From assembly GCA_963520725.1 (NCBI GenBank), contig CAUQSG010000006.1:1-47311 (forward strand): a stretch of 47,311 nt of DNA. Direction: 5' to 3'. Source of the stretch: JABCPE02 sp963520725 (GTDB lineage Bacteria; Bacteroidota; Bacteroidia; Flavobacteriales; Weeksellaceae). A program made the translations under genes and the position numbers. This document shows, one piece after another, positions 31,894 to 39,961 of the stretch. Numbering within the stretch: position 1 is the stretch's first letter; each line of letters opens with the position of its first letter. The notes below the pieces were generated by a model that had not been told where the DNA came from, made no database searches, and saw only the letters and a program-made list of their open reading frames with translations.

Positions 31894-31911
31894 ACAAATA
31901 AAATTGAAAGT

Positions 31912-31939
31912 ATAAACTTTTTTAGCCAAGAAAGTTTAT
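31912..31939 (-). terminator. Hairpin at the end of the efflux operon
   Basis: ATAAACTTT (31912-31920) and AAAGTTTAT (31931-31939) form a perfect 9-bp stem overlapping the adaptor gene's stop codon. The T-run after it on the minus strand is weak. Confidence 0.45.
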
Positions 31940-33111
31940 TTATTCTTTTCTTTCAGTTCTTCTTTGTCTTTATCGGAAGGGTTCCAGACTTTTATTTCAG
32001 AATTTTTGTCAATTCCAGAAAGCACCTGCACATTGATACCATCACTCGCTCCTAATTTTACAAAAGCCTTTTTAAATGAACCATTAGCCTGTTTTACTTC
32101 CACAAAAGGAACATCTTTTCCGTTCACTTTTTCGTATTGGATAAGGGATTCATCCAGAAGAAGAGCGTTTTTCTGCGAACTTAGGATGATTTCTCCATTT
32201 GCAGAAAATCCTGCGCGAATGTATTCATTATTAGGGTTAGACACATCACCTTTTATAGGGAATTTTATAGTTCCGCTTTCTTCTGTCCCTTTTGGTGCGA
32301 TGAGGGTCACTTTCCCAGAGAAAGACTTGTTCTGGAGGGCGCCTATTATTACATTCATATTCATGCCTTCTTTTATTTTTCCTGCCTGGGCTTCATCTAT
32401 TTTTCCTTCAAAAATGAGTGAATTTAGGTCTGCAATGGAGCAAATGGTAGTTCCCGCATTGAAGGAATTGGCCTCTATCACTTGATTTCCTATTTTCACA
32501 GGAACTTCTAGGACGGTGCCGCTTGCTTTGGAACGAATTTGAGTTGTAGCCATGCTTTGCAGTTCAGGAGTAGCGCCAGTTCTGGCAATCTGCAAGTTTT
32601 TTTGAGCAGTGGAAAATTGCTGTTGGGCATTTTTCACATTTTGTTCAGCGCTGTAGAGCTGCTGCTGGGAGGTTAGAAACTCTTGTTTGGAGATAACGCC
32701 TTGTTTATAAAGGCTTTCCTGCATCGCAAACTGCTGTTTTTGATTGGCAAGATTGGTTCTTGCATTGTTTATTTGGAGCTGGGCATTGCTTACCTGCTGC
32801 TGGGCATTGTTCACATCGGCTACACTGGGAACTATTCTCAGCGTGGCGATGAGCTGTCCTGCTGTCACTTTGTCGCCTTCTTTCACGAGAATTTGGTCAA
32901 CAATCCCAGAAATATTGGGTTTTATTTCTATTTCTTCTTTAGGAACGATTTTTCCAGTCGCCATCACTTTGTCCTCCATGTCTTGCACAGTGGGCTTTCT
33001 TGTAAGAAATTCTTTGCTCTCATCAGAATTGGATTTTATCAAATACATTACGGTTGATCCCAGTAGAGCAACAGCAACTAATCCAAGAATGGCATAAATT
33101 ATCTTTTTCAT
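31936..33111 (-). CDS. HlyD/MacA-type periplasmic adaptor (membrane fusion protein)
   Basis: A 391-residue membrane-anchored adaptor of a tripartite ABC efflux or export system. One N-terminal transmembrane anchor (about residues 4-24) is followed by a biotinyl-lipoyl-like domain (GKIVPKEEIEIKPNISGIVDQILVKEGDKV). A Gln/Asn-rich coiled-coil hairpin spans about 100-185 (VNNAQQQVSNAQLQINNAR). Beta-barrel and membrane-proximal domains follow (residues about 230-380). It is last in the leftward unit: ATPase, permease, permease, adaptor. The TolC-family gene sits at the other end of the locus, divergent. The substrate is unknown. Confidence 0.9.
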   Translation of the reverse strand: MKKIIYAILGLVAVALLGSTVMYLIKSNSDESKEFLTRKPTVQDMEDKVMATGKIVPKEEIEIKPNISGIVDQILVKEGDKVTAGQLIATLRIVPSVADVNNAQQQVSNAQLQINNARTNLANQKQQFAMQESLYKQGVISKQEFLTSQQQLYSAEQNVKNAQQQFSTAQKNLQIARTGATPELQSMATTQIRSKASGTVLEVPVKIGNQVIEANSFNAGTTICSIADLNSLIFEGKIDEAQAGKIKEGMNMNVIIGALQNKSFSGKVTLIAPKGTEESGTIKFPIKGDVSNPNNEYIRAGFSANGEIILSSQKNALLLDESLIQYEKVNGKDVPFVEVKQANGSFKKAFVKLGASDGINVQVLSGIDKNSEIKVWNPSDKDKEELKEKNK

Positions 33112-33139
33112 TATTTTTTATATTTTAAATTCAATTTTA

Positions 33140-34402
33140 TTATTCACTTCTCAATGCATCTATCGGGCGGATGCTTATGGCTCTTTGTGCAGGAATCATG
33201 CCTATTATCAGCCCGAGGAAAACCATTATTGCCATTGCTCCGAATACATTTCCGTAATTAACGGTGGGATTGTAAAACGGAATTTCATCTTGGTTTTGAG
33301 TGGCAAGGCTTAAAAGCATCAGAACCAGCATTCCCAGAATAAATCCAGCCAAACCAGAGGATAAAGTAATGACCACGCTTTCCAGCAAAATTTGGTTTCT
33401 CACCTCGGAGGGTTTTGCTCCCAAAGCTCGGCGGATTCCTATTTCTTTGGTTCTTTCTTTCACGGTGATGAGCAGAATGTTGGATATCGCAATGACCCCA
33501 GCGATGATGGTAAGCGTCCCTACGATGATGGTCAGAAGCTGCATGCCGTCAAGGAAACCCGTGAGTTTCTTAAATTCTTTCCCAAGGTTAAAAGCTCCAA
33601 AAGCATTGGTGTCCTCGGGCGAAACTCTGTATTTGGTTTTTAGTTCGGATTTTACTTTTTCTTCCACGATGCTCACATCTGCATTGGGTTTAGAAACGAT
33701 AGCTAAAAAACCGACTTTATCGCCTTCATTAAACATTTGGGTAAAAGTAGAAAGCGGAATGAAAGCCGTTTGGTCACTCTCTATTCCCACTTTTCTTTTC
33801 ATTCTGAAAACGCCTATCACATTGAAAAACACGCCTTTTATGTTGATGGATTTTCCGATGGGGTTTTCTCCTGCCTCAAAAAGTGTTTTGTAAATCTGCT
33901 CACCGATGACCACTACATTTTTATTTTCAGAAACATCGGAATCGTTCAGGTATCTTCCGTATATCAGCTTTTTTTCAGAAATTTTATTTCCAATAGGGTA
34001 GTCGCCATTGAGGCTGTAAGTGATGCTTTTCCCTCCTCTCGTCATCAGCACTCCTGCTGTTCCAAAATTTCCCTTTGAGTTTTGTGGAGCGATGTAGTCT
34101 ATTTCAGGGATTTTCTTTTTTAAATATTCTATATCCGAAAGATGCGGGTCTATGGTTCTGCCCTTTGGGAAGCCATCATAAGGAATCGAGGTTTCCTGCC
34201 CCCAGAGGAAAATGGAATTTGTAGCAAAACCTGAAAACAACTTGTTGAAGCCGTTTTCCATTCCCTTGGCCGCTCCTAAAAGTGTGACATATAGGAACAT
34301 TCCCCAGCCTACGCCAATCATAGTAAGGAAAGTCCTAAGTTTATTATTCCTCAGTGAATAATAAATTTCCTGCCAAGTATCTTTTTTGAAAATAATATTC
34401 AT
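33140..34402 (-). CDS. ABC transporter permease, MacB/FtsX-type (second)
   Basis: A 420-residue inner-membrane protein: one N-terminal helix (LRTFLTMIGVGWGMFLYVTL), a large periplasmic MacB_PCD domain (about residues 50-270), then three C-terminal helices of the FtsX domain. That region includes ISNILLITVKERTKEIGIRRALGAKPSEVR, the coupling motif (quoted: KERTKEIGIRRALGA). The protein lacks the fused ATPase of E. coli MacB. It is separated by 26 bases from the first permease gene and 28 from the adaptor gene. The two permeases probably form a heterodimer. Confidence 0.9.
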   Translation of the reverse strand: MNIIFKKDTWQEIYYSLRNNKLRTFLTMIGVGWGMFLYVTLLGAAKGMENGFNKLFSGFATNSIFLWGQETSIPYDGFPKGRTIDPHLSDIEYLKKKIPEIDYIAPQNSKGNFGTAGVLMTRGGKSITYSLNGDYPIGNKISEKKLIYGRYLNDSDVSENKNVVVIGEQIYKTLFEAGENPIGKSINIKGVFFNVIGVFRMKRKVGIESDQTAFIPLSTFTQMFNEGDKVGFLAIVSKPNADVSIVEEKVKSELKTKYRVSPEDTNAFGAFNLGKEFKKLTGFLDGMQLLTIIVGTLTIIAGVIAISNILLITVKERTKEIGIRRALGAKPSEVRNQILLESVVITLSSGLAGFILGMLVLMLLSLATQNQDEIPFYNPTVNYGNVFGAMAIMVFLGLIIGMIPAQRAISIRPIDALRSE

Positions 34403-34428
34403 TTTGCTTCTTTTTTAATGAATTAACA

Positions 34429-35652
34429 TCAGCCTCTCAGTGCTTCTATTGGTTTTATTTTTGAAGCTCGGTATGCTGGGACAAAGCCTGCCACCGCCCC
34501 TGAAATGACCAAACAGACAAATGCTGAAAATATCGCTCCCCAGCCTACATTTGGGTCTAAAATGAAATACTCTCGTAAATTATTGCCAATAAGCCTCAGC
34601 GAAAGAACCCCTAAAAGAACTCCAATAATCCCCGATAAGACCGTAATTACAATGCTTTCCTGCAAGATAAGCACCACGATGCTTATGGGTCTTGCTCCTA
34701 TGGCTTTTCGTATTCCTATTTCCAGAGTTCGCTCTTTCACGATGTAAACCATGATGTTGCTAATGCCGATAATCCCTGCGACAAGCGTCCCGATTCCTAT
34801 AAAACCTACGATGATGATGATGACGCTCAGGAACATGGTTCCGTTTTTGGTATTTTCAGCATTATTGAAAACCCAAATCGCCTGTTCATCCTCTGGTGAA
34901 ACTTTTTTTCGCTCCTGAAGTTGGTTTTTTAGTTCCTCTCCGAATTGTATCGCTTCATCAGGAGAGAGTTCCATGTTATAGGTTAGAGAAATTTCGGAAA
35001 TGGTATCAGAACTTTTTTTGAGTTGCTGCATCGTAGTAATGGGAATACTGATGCTTCGCTCCGCCCAGTCGCCTTGGTTATCAGAAAAAACGCCGATGAC
35101 TTTGAATATAGTTCCATTGATATCCAGTTCTTTACCGATGGGATTTCCGTTTTTGATGAGGTCGCGATGCACCATTTTACCGATGACTGCTACATTTCTA
35201 TTTTCTTTGATATCCGCAGGCGAAAGATACCGCCCATCCAAAACCGTTCTGTTTTTGATGTAGACTTCCTCTTCACCAGCTCCATTTATGCCGTAGCTGC
35301 CGCTTTCTTTGCCGTATTTCACTGTCCAAAAGGCGGAATATATCGGCGAGGAATATTCTATGTTTTTTTTGTTTTCAGTGGTAACAGCCTCTAAATCATC
35401 ATTATTAAAACTAATAAGCCTATCCGCCTGAAGTCCAGCATAGGCAAGGGAAGTTCGCCCAGAGGAAATGGAAATCAGGTTTTGAGCGCTTCTGAAACCA
35501 TCATTAAAGGCGTTTTTTAGACCTGTTCCAATTCCAAAAAGAACAATGAAAATATAAAGTCCCAATGCCACCGTAAAGCCAGAAAGCACTGTCCGAAGCA
35601 TATTGCTCCGAATAGAACTAAAAATCTCCTGCCAGCGGTCTAAATCAAACAT
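34429..35652 (-). CDS. ABC transporter permease, MacB/FtsX-type (first)
   Basis: A 407-residue permease with the same layout as its downstream neighbour: an N-terminal helix (MLRTVLSGFTVALGLYIFIV), a MacB_PCD periplasmic domain, three C-terminal helices and the coupling motif VKERTLEIGIRKAIGA. The two permeases are related but clearly diverged, especially in the periplasmic part. It follows the ATPase gene by 30 bases. Together with the ATPase and adaptor it should form a mechanotransmission-type pump that exports from the periplasm through a TolC-like channel. Confidence 0.9.
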   Translation of the reverse strand: MFDLDRWQEIFSSIRSNMLRTVLSGFTVALGLYIFIVLFGIGTGLKNAFNDGFRSAQNLISISSGRTSLAYAGLQADRLISFNNDDLEAVTTENKKNIEYSSPIYSAFWTVKYGKESGSYGINGAGEEEVYIKNRTVLDGRYLSPADIKENRNVAVIGKMVHRDLIKNGNPIGKELDINGTIFKVIGVFSDNQGDWAERSISIPITTMQQLKKSSDTISEISLTYNMELSPDEAIQFGEELKNQLQERKKVSPEDEQAIWVFNNAENTKNGTMFLSVIIIIVGFIGIGTLVAGIIGISNIMVYIVKERTLEIGIRKAIGARPISIVVLILQESIVITVLSGIIGVLLGVLSLRLIGNNLREYFILDPNVGWGAIFSAFVCLVISGAVAGFVPAYRASKIKPIEALRG

Positions 35653-35682
35653 CTTTTTGTTGGTTTTTATTTAAAAATGTGT

Positions 35683-36372
35683 TTATAAAACAAATTGCTC
35701 GATGACTTCATCGCTTTCTATAATGCCGTCTTTTAGGAAGACATTTCTTTTTGTCTGTGCTGCTACATCAGGCTCATGGGTTACGATGATGATGGTTTTT
35801 CCTTGGTTGTTGATTTCCTGCAGAAGTTTCATAATGTCGTGAGTGGTTTTGCTATCCAAAGCTCCTGTCGGCTCATCAGCGAGGATGATTCTCGGGTCAG
35901 TGATGAGGGCTCTGGCGATGGCTACTCTTTGTTTCTGTCCTCCCGAAAGCTCGTTCGGCAGGCGGTTGGCCCAGTCTGCAAGACCCACTTTTTCTAGATA
36001 ATCTAAGGCTCTTTGGTTTCGTTCTTTTCTGCTTACATTTTGATAATAGAGCGGAAGAGCCACATTTTCCAAAGCAGTTTTATAGCTGATGAGGTTAAAC
36101 GATTGAAATACAAACCCTAAAAACTTAGAGCGGTATTCTGCGGCTTTGGCCTCGTTAAGATGCTCTATGGGAATGCCGTCCAGCTCGTAGATTCCGCTGT
36201 CTTTTTGATCCAAAATCCCAATGATGTTCAGCAGGGTGGATTTTCCAGAACCTGATGAACCCATGATGGACACGAATTCGCCTTCTGAAATATCCAGATT
36301 GATTCCCTTCAAAACATGAAGTTTGGATTTTCCGATATCGTAGGATTTTTGTAAATCTTTAATAAAAACCAT
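35683..36372 (-). CDS. ABC transporter ATP-binding protein (MacB/LolD-type)
   Basis: A 229-residue cytoplasmic ATPase. Walker A is GSSGSGKS (38-45), the Q-loop is in FVFQSFNL (88-94), the signature is ELSGGQ (141-146), Walker B plus D-loop is ILADEPTGALD and the H-loop is IIVTHEPDVA. The subfamily is that of MacB, LolD and FtsE. It leads the leftward unit, with a TAAATTTG box 33 bases upstream. The locus context (adaptor and TolC) favours a MacAB-like pump over lipoprotein sorting. Confidence 0.93.
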   Translation of the reverse strand: MVFIKDLQKSYDIGKSKLHVLKGINLDISEGEFVSIMGSSGSGKSTLLNIIGILDQKDSGIYELDGIPIEHLNEAKAAEYRSKFLGFVFQSFNLISYKTALENVALPLYYQNVSRKERNQRALDYLEKVGLADWANRLPNELSGGQKQRVAIARALITDPRIILADEPTGALDSKTTHDIMKLLQEINNQGKTIIIVTHEPDVAAQTKRNVFLKDGIIESDEVIEQFVL

Positions 36373-36405
36373 ATGAATTTATTTAAACAGCAGCAACATT
36401 TTTGA

Positions 36406-36413
36406 CAAATTTA
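36406..36413 (-). promoter_or_regulatory. -7 promoter box of the efflux operon
   Basis: The minus strand reads TAAATTTG, an exact TANNTTTG match, 33 bases before the ATPase ATG. Confidence 0.5.
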
Positions 36414-36414
36414 C

Positions 36415-36422
36415 TAATTTTG
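36415..36422 (+). promoter_or_regulatory. -7 promoter box toward the small proteins and tolC
   Basis: TAATTTTG is an exact TANNTTTG match on the + strand, one base away from the opposite-facing box of the efflux ATPase gene. It predicts a leader of about 90 bases before the first small ORF. No -33 element is obvious. Confidence 0.4.
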
Positions 36423-36516
36423 TGATAAATATTCATTAAATAATAAAAATCTTAAACAAAAAATAGTTTTTTACAAGAAAAATTCTGATATTCGCCAAGA
36501 AAAAAATGATAAAATA

Positions 36517-36654
36517 ATGGAAGCAACATTTGAGAAACTAATTTCTTATATTAGTAAAAACCCGCGAATTGTAACAAAAATAGTGGCTTTAGTTTTCTTT
36601 TTGTATTTTTTGGGATACAAAATAGGAAAAACGATGGCATTGCTTGATAGATAA
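36517..36654 (+). CDS. 45-residue single-pass membrane protein, unknown
   Basis: The short ORF begins ATG GAA GCA ACA and encodes MEATFEKLISYISKNP, then one hydrophobic span (about residues 18-35, IVTKIVALVFFLYFLGY), then KIGKTMALLDR. It is too short for most gene finders. The amphipathic N-terminus and Lys-rich C-terminus look like a real small membrane protein. No in-frame Met lies upstream before the stop at 36415. It is the first of three small ORFs leading to the tolC gene. Unrecognised; it could modulate the efflux pump, but that is inference from position only. Confidence 0.5.
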   Translation: MEATFEKLISYISKNPRIVTKIVALVFFLYFLGYKIGKTMALLDR

Positions 36655-36665
36655 TTAAAAAAGAT

Positions 36666-36764
36666 ATGAATAAGAAAGTTTTATACACCATATTGCGTGT
36701 TTTAGTAATAGTTTTTGTGCTTGGAGCTGTTGCAGAGTCTTTTGGGCGAAGCATAAGAGGTTAG
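36666..36764 (+). CDS. 32-residue single-pass membrane protein, unknown
   Basis: An ORF of 32 codons starting 11 bases after the previous small gene: MNKKVLYTILRVL, a hydrophobic core (VIVFVLGAVAE) and SFGRSIRG. Positive residues flank a single membrane span. Tight spacing and same strand suggest one transcript with the 45- and 98-residue neighbours. No homologue is recognised, and such short ORFs can be fortuitous in AT-rich DNA; the spacing and the charge layout argue mildly for reality. Confidence 0.4.
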   Translation: MNKKVLYTILRVLVIVFVLGAVAESFGRSIRG

Positions 36765-36790
36765 TCTGAAATATTTTAGAAAATGATATT

Positions 36791-37087
36791 ATGAAAATAA
36801 AATATATTGTATTAATTGTAATCGTTGTAGCTGTTTCATTTATAGGTTATTCCTATTATCAATCTAATAAAAATAACGATAAATACATAGAATACGAAAA
36901 ACAAGCCCAAAATGATATAAAAAACAACGAAAAGAAATATTATCATTTCGGATTCGTTCCTATGAATAAGCAGAATGATTTATACAATGTACTTGATAAA
37001 AATAATGTTCAAATCATCAATATGGACTGCGCTGCTATTCCAGAATTGGTTCATTATAATGATGTGATAATGAGTAGTATAAAATAA
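36791..37087 (+). CDS. 98-residue anchored hypothetical protein
   Basis: A 98-residue protein with an N-terminal membrane anchor (residues 4-22, KYIVLIVIVVAVSFIGYSY). A charged Lys/Asn/Glu linker precedes a small C-terminal part (YYHFGFVPMNKQNDLYNVLDKN, then VQIINMDCAAIPELVHYNDVI; each quoted only in part: YYHFGFVP, INMDCAAIPELVHYND) with one Cys. It ends 4 bases before the TolC-family ATG, so translational coupling is likely. No known family is recognised. It may be an accessory factor of the efflux channel or pump. Confidence 0.65.
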   Translation: MKIKYIVLIVIVVAVSFIGYSYYQSNKNNDKYIEYEKQAQNDIKNNEKKYYHFGFVPMNKQNDLYNVLDKNNVQIINMDCAAIPELVHYNDVIMSSIK

Positions 37088-37091
37088 AAAT

Positions 37092-38423
37092 ATGAGAATT
37101 TATAAAATTATTTTCCTTGTTTTTTTCTTTTCTTTTTCTGTGGCTAATGCTCAGAAAAAGTGGACATTGCAGGAGTGTGTACATTACGCTTTTGAGCATA
37201 ATCTGCACATCAAACAGAGCAGACTGGAAAAAACCAATCAGGAAAATAATCTAAAAACAGCTAAAAAAGAGCGTGTTCCGAGCGTTTCTGCAACGGTGAG
37301 CAATACGGCTAATTTTGGGCAAAATCAAGATGTTTTCGGTAACCATAGAAGAAATGATAATTTTAATAATTCTGTGAACATCGGTGCAAGTGTGACCCTC
37401 TACAACGGAAGCCGACTGGAAAAACAAATTCAAAAATCTCAGTATGAGGTGGAAGCCAGCACTTATGATTTGGAAAGGATAAAAAGTGATATTTCCCTTC
37501 AGATAGCCCAACAGTATTTGAATATTTTACTGAATAGGGAAGTGGAAAATATCAATAAATCCGCCTATGAAAACGCACAAAAAGTCTATGAAAAAGCCCA
37601 AATAACCACCAAAGTAGGGACAACTTCCCAAACGGTTTTAGCGGAAGCAAACGCCTCTATGGCAAGGGAATACCAGAACATGAAATCAGCAGAAGTAAAT
37701 ACCAAAAACGCGCTGTTTTCATTGGCTTTACTGCTTCAGCTGGAAGATTACAAGGACTTTGATGTAGCAGGCTGGGATGTGGCAGAAAATGTAGAAAAAA
37801 CGGATTTTTCGGTAAGTGAAGTTTTGGAAAAGGCTTACAGCTGGCACCCGCAGATAAAGGGAGCAGAAGCGAGAATAAAAGCCTCTGAAATGCAGACAAA
37901 AATAGCAAATACAGGTTTTCTTCCGTCCATTACAGCCAGTGCAGGCGTTGGGACATTTTATTTCAATTCGTTTAATAATGATGGAGGTAGAAATTTCGGC
38001 CAGCAGTATAAGGATAATTTTGGACAGCAGATAGGGCTTAGCGCAAACATTCCTATTTTTAACAAAGGAATTACAAAAATACAAGTAGAACAGGCTAAAA
38101 TAAATGAAGATATAGCCAAAAACAACCTGCAACAACAGAAACAAGAGCTTTTACAAAATATCCAAAAAGCCGAATACACGGCAGAAAATAATTTTGAAGT
38201 TTATAAATCTGCGGTGGAAGCAGAGAAAAGCTCAAAACTTGCACTAGATTTTATGGAAAAGAGCTATCAGGCAGGGAAAACCTCCATCTACGACCTAAAT
38301 ACAGCGAGAAACAATTATGTAAATGCCCAAGGTTCGGCAGCACAGGCGAAATATAATTATTTATATCAAGTCAAGTTGTTAGAGTTTTATGCAAAAGGTT
38401 CTTTGGTTGGACTTTCAGAATAG
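37092..38423 (+). CDS. TolC family outer membrane protein
   Basis: A 443-residue outer-membrane efflux channel subunit. A signal peptide (MRIYKIIFLVFFFSFSVANAQ) is followed by WTLQECVHYAFEHNLHIKQ, the standard OEP start. Two OEP repeats contain long coiled-coil helices (residues about 110-215 and 310-420). Two beta-strand segments occur near SATVSNTANFGQNQ and GVGTFYFNSFNN. It sits at the far end of the divergent locus encoding an ABC-type ATPase, two permeases and an adaptor, and probably forms their exit duct. A perfect 15-bp terminator follows. Confidence 0.92.
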   Translation: MRIYKIIFLVFFFSFSVANAQKKWTLQECVHYAFEHNLHIKQSRLEKTNQENNLKTAKKERVPSVSATVSNTANFGQNQDVFGNHRRNDNFNNSVNIGASVTLYNGSRLEKQIQKSQYEVEASTYDLERIKSDISLQIAQQYLNILLNREVENINKSAYENAQKVYEKAQITTKVGTTSQTVLAEANASMAREYQNMKSAEVNTKNALFSLALLLQLEDYKDFDVAGWDVAENVEKTDFSVSEVLEKAYSWHPQIKGAEARIKASEMQTKIANTGFLPSITASAGVGTFYFNSFNNDGGRNFGQQYKDNFGQQIGLSANIPIFNKGITKIQVEQAKINEDIAKNNLQQQKQELLQNIQKAEYTAENNFEVYKSAVEAEKSSKLALDFMEKSYQAGKTSIYDLNTARNNYVNAQGSAAQAKYNYLYQVKLLEFYAKGSLVGLSE

Positions 38424-38447
38424 ATTTGGAAGAAAAATATTTAAAAC

Positions 38448-38483
38448 AAAAATCCATAAAACTAATTGGTTTTATGGATTTTT
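38448..38483. terminator. Bidirectional terminator between tolC and fumC
   Basis: AAAAATCCATAAAAC (38448-38462) and GTTTTATGGATTTTT (38469-38483) form a perfect 15-bp stem with loop TAATTG; T-tracts lie on both strands. Confidence 0.85.
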
Positions 38484-38511
38484 ATAGTTTAATTTTAATT
38501 TTAAAAGAAAT

Positions 38512-39894
38512 TTAAATCATATCCTTGGGATTTACCCAGTTGTCAAATTCTTCGCCAGTCAGCATTCCCGAATTTATAGCCTCTTCTCTTAGGCTTGTTC
38601 CGTTGTTATAAGCGGATTTAGCGATTTTTGCGGCATTTTCGTAGCCGATGTGAGGATTTAGTGCTGTGACAAGCATTAGTGAATTTTCTAATAAACTCTT
38701 GATTTTTAGTTTGTTAGGTGTAATTCCCGATACGCAGTGTTCATCGAACGAAATACAAGCATCTGCGAGAAGCTGCGCCGATTGTAGAAAATTGTAAGCC
38801 ATCACAGGTTTGAAAACATTCAGCTCAAAATGCCCCTGCGTTCCTGCAAAAGAGATAGTGGTGTCATTCCCAAGAATTTGCGCACAGACCATAGTAACTG
38901 CCTCTGGCTGAGTGGGATTTACTTTCCCTGGCATGATGGAAGAACCTGGTTCGTTTTCTGGGATGAAAATTTCTCCAATGCCACTTCTAGGGCCAGAAGC
39001 CATCATTCTGATATCTTGGGCTATTTTGAATAGTGAAACCGCGATTTGTTTCAGTGCTCCATGGCTTTCTACGATAGCATCATGGGCAGCAAGCGCCTCA
39101 AATTTATTCGGAGCCGTGATGAATGGAAGTTCAGTAAATTCGGAGATGTATTTTGCGACTTTTGTGTCGTAGTTTTTTGGAGCGTTGAGACCTGTTCCCA
39201 CGGCGGTTCCTCCCAGAGCCAGCTCTCTAAGGTGTTCCAGAGTGTTTGATAAGGCTTTTAGTCCGTAATCCAGCTGTGCTGCATACCCAGAAAATTCCTG
39301 TCCAAGGGTTAGGGGAGTGGCATCCATTAGGTGGGTTCTTCCTACTTTGATGATGTCTTTGAAATCTTCTGATTTTTTAGCTAAAGAGTCTCTCAGTCGT
39401 TCCACTGCAGGAAAGGTTTTTTCTACCAATTTTTTGTACGCCGCGATATGCATAGCAGTGGGGAAAGTATCATTGGAAGATTGGGATTTATTCACATCAT
39501 CATTGGGATGAATAGAAGATTTTTCGCCCAAAGTTCCGCCGTTTAAGACATGAGCTCTGTTGGAGATTACTTCATTTATATTCATGTTTGACTGAGTTCC
39601 AGAGCCTGTCTGCCAGATAACCAAAGGGAACTGGTCGGAAAGTTTTCCAGATAGAATTTCATCACAGACTTGGGCTATCAAATCTCGCTTTTCCAAAGGA
39701 AGTACGCCCAAATCACAGTTGGCATAGGCTGCGGCTTTTTTTAGGTATGCAAATGCTTCTATGATTTCGCTAGGCATGGAGCCTTCTTCACCGATTTTAA
39801 AATTGTTTCTAGAACGCTCAGTTTGTGCTCCCCAGTATTTATCAGCTGGAACCTGCACCTCTCCCATAGTGTCTTTTTCTATTCTGAAATTCAT
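38512..39894 (-). CDS. fumC: Fumarate hydratase class II
   Basis: A 460-residue cytosolic, iron-independent fumarase of the TCA cycle. I use the ATG at 39894 (MNFRIEKDTMGEVQVPADKYWG, quoted: RIEKDTMGEVQVPADKYWG); a GTG 21 bases upstream overlaps the promoter. Motifs are GSGTQSNMNINEVISNRA, THLMDATPLTLGQEFSGY, and the superfamily signature GSSIMPGKVNPTQPEA. Its -7 box overlaps the divergent promoter of the phosphodiesterase gene. Confidence 0.97.
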   Translation of the reverse strand: MNFRIEKDTMGEVQVPADKYWGAQTERSRNNFKIGEEGSMPSEIIEAFAYLKKAAAYANCDLGVLPLEKRDLIAQVCDEILSGKLSDQFPLVIWQTGSGTQSNMNINEVISNRAHVLNGGTLGEKSSIHPNDDVNKSQSSNDTFPTAMHIAAYKKLVEKTFPAVERLRDSLAKKSEDFKDIIKVGRTHLMDATPLTLGQEFSGYAAQLDYGLKALSNTLEHLRELALGGTAVGTGLNAPKNYDTKVAKYISEFTELPFITAPNKFEALAAHDAIVESHGALKQIAVSLFKIAQDIRMMASGPRSGIGEIFIPENEPGSSIMPGKVNPTQPEAVTMVCAQILGNDTTISFAGTQGHFELNVFKPVMAYNFLQSAQLLADACISFDEHCVSGITPNKLKIKSLLENSLMLVTALNPHIGYENAAKIAKSAYNNGTSLREEAINSGMLTGEEFDNWVNPKDMI

Positions 39895-39907
39895 GATAAT
39901 AATTTTA

Positions 39908-39942
39908 TTTGTCACAAATTTACTTAAAACTTTTTACCTTTG
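39908..39942 (+). promoter_or_regulatory. Promoter of the phosphodiesterase gene
   Basis: TTTG (39908-39911), a 23-base spacer and TACCTTTG (39935-39942) match the -33/-7 consensus; the ATG follows after 19 bases. Confidence 0.6.
39915..39922 (-). promoter_or_regulatory. -7 promoter box of fumC
   Basis: The minus strand reads TAAATTTG, an exact TANNTTTG match, 20 bases before the fumC ATG. It lies inside the spacer of the divergent phosphodiesterase promoter. Confidence 0.5.
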
Positions 39943-39961
39943 TGGAAATTTAAATTTAACA

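Noticed and set aside
32744..33097. ORFs of up to 173 codons on the + strand within the efflux operon
   Set aside because: They are mirror frames of the adaptor and permease genes, whose domains and spacing are clear.
31936..36372. Lol-type lipoprotein export system
   Set aside because: The ATPase and permeases are of the same superfamily as LolCDE, but the MacA-like adaptor and TolC-family channel in the locus point to efflux.
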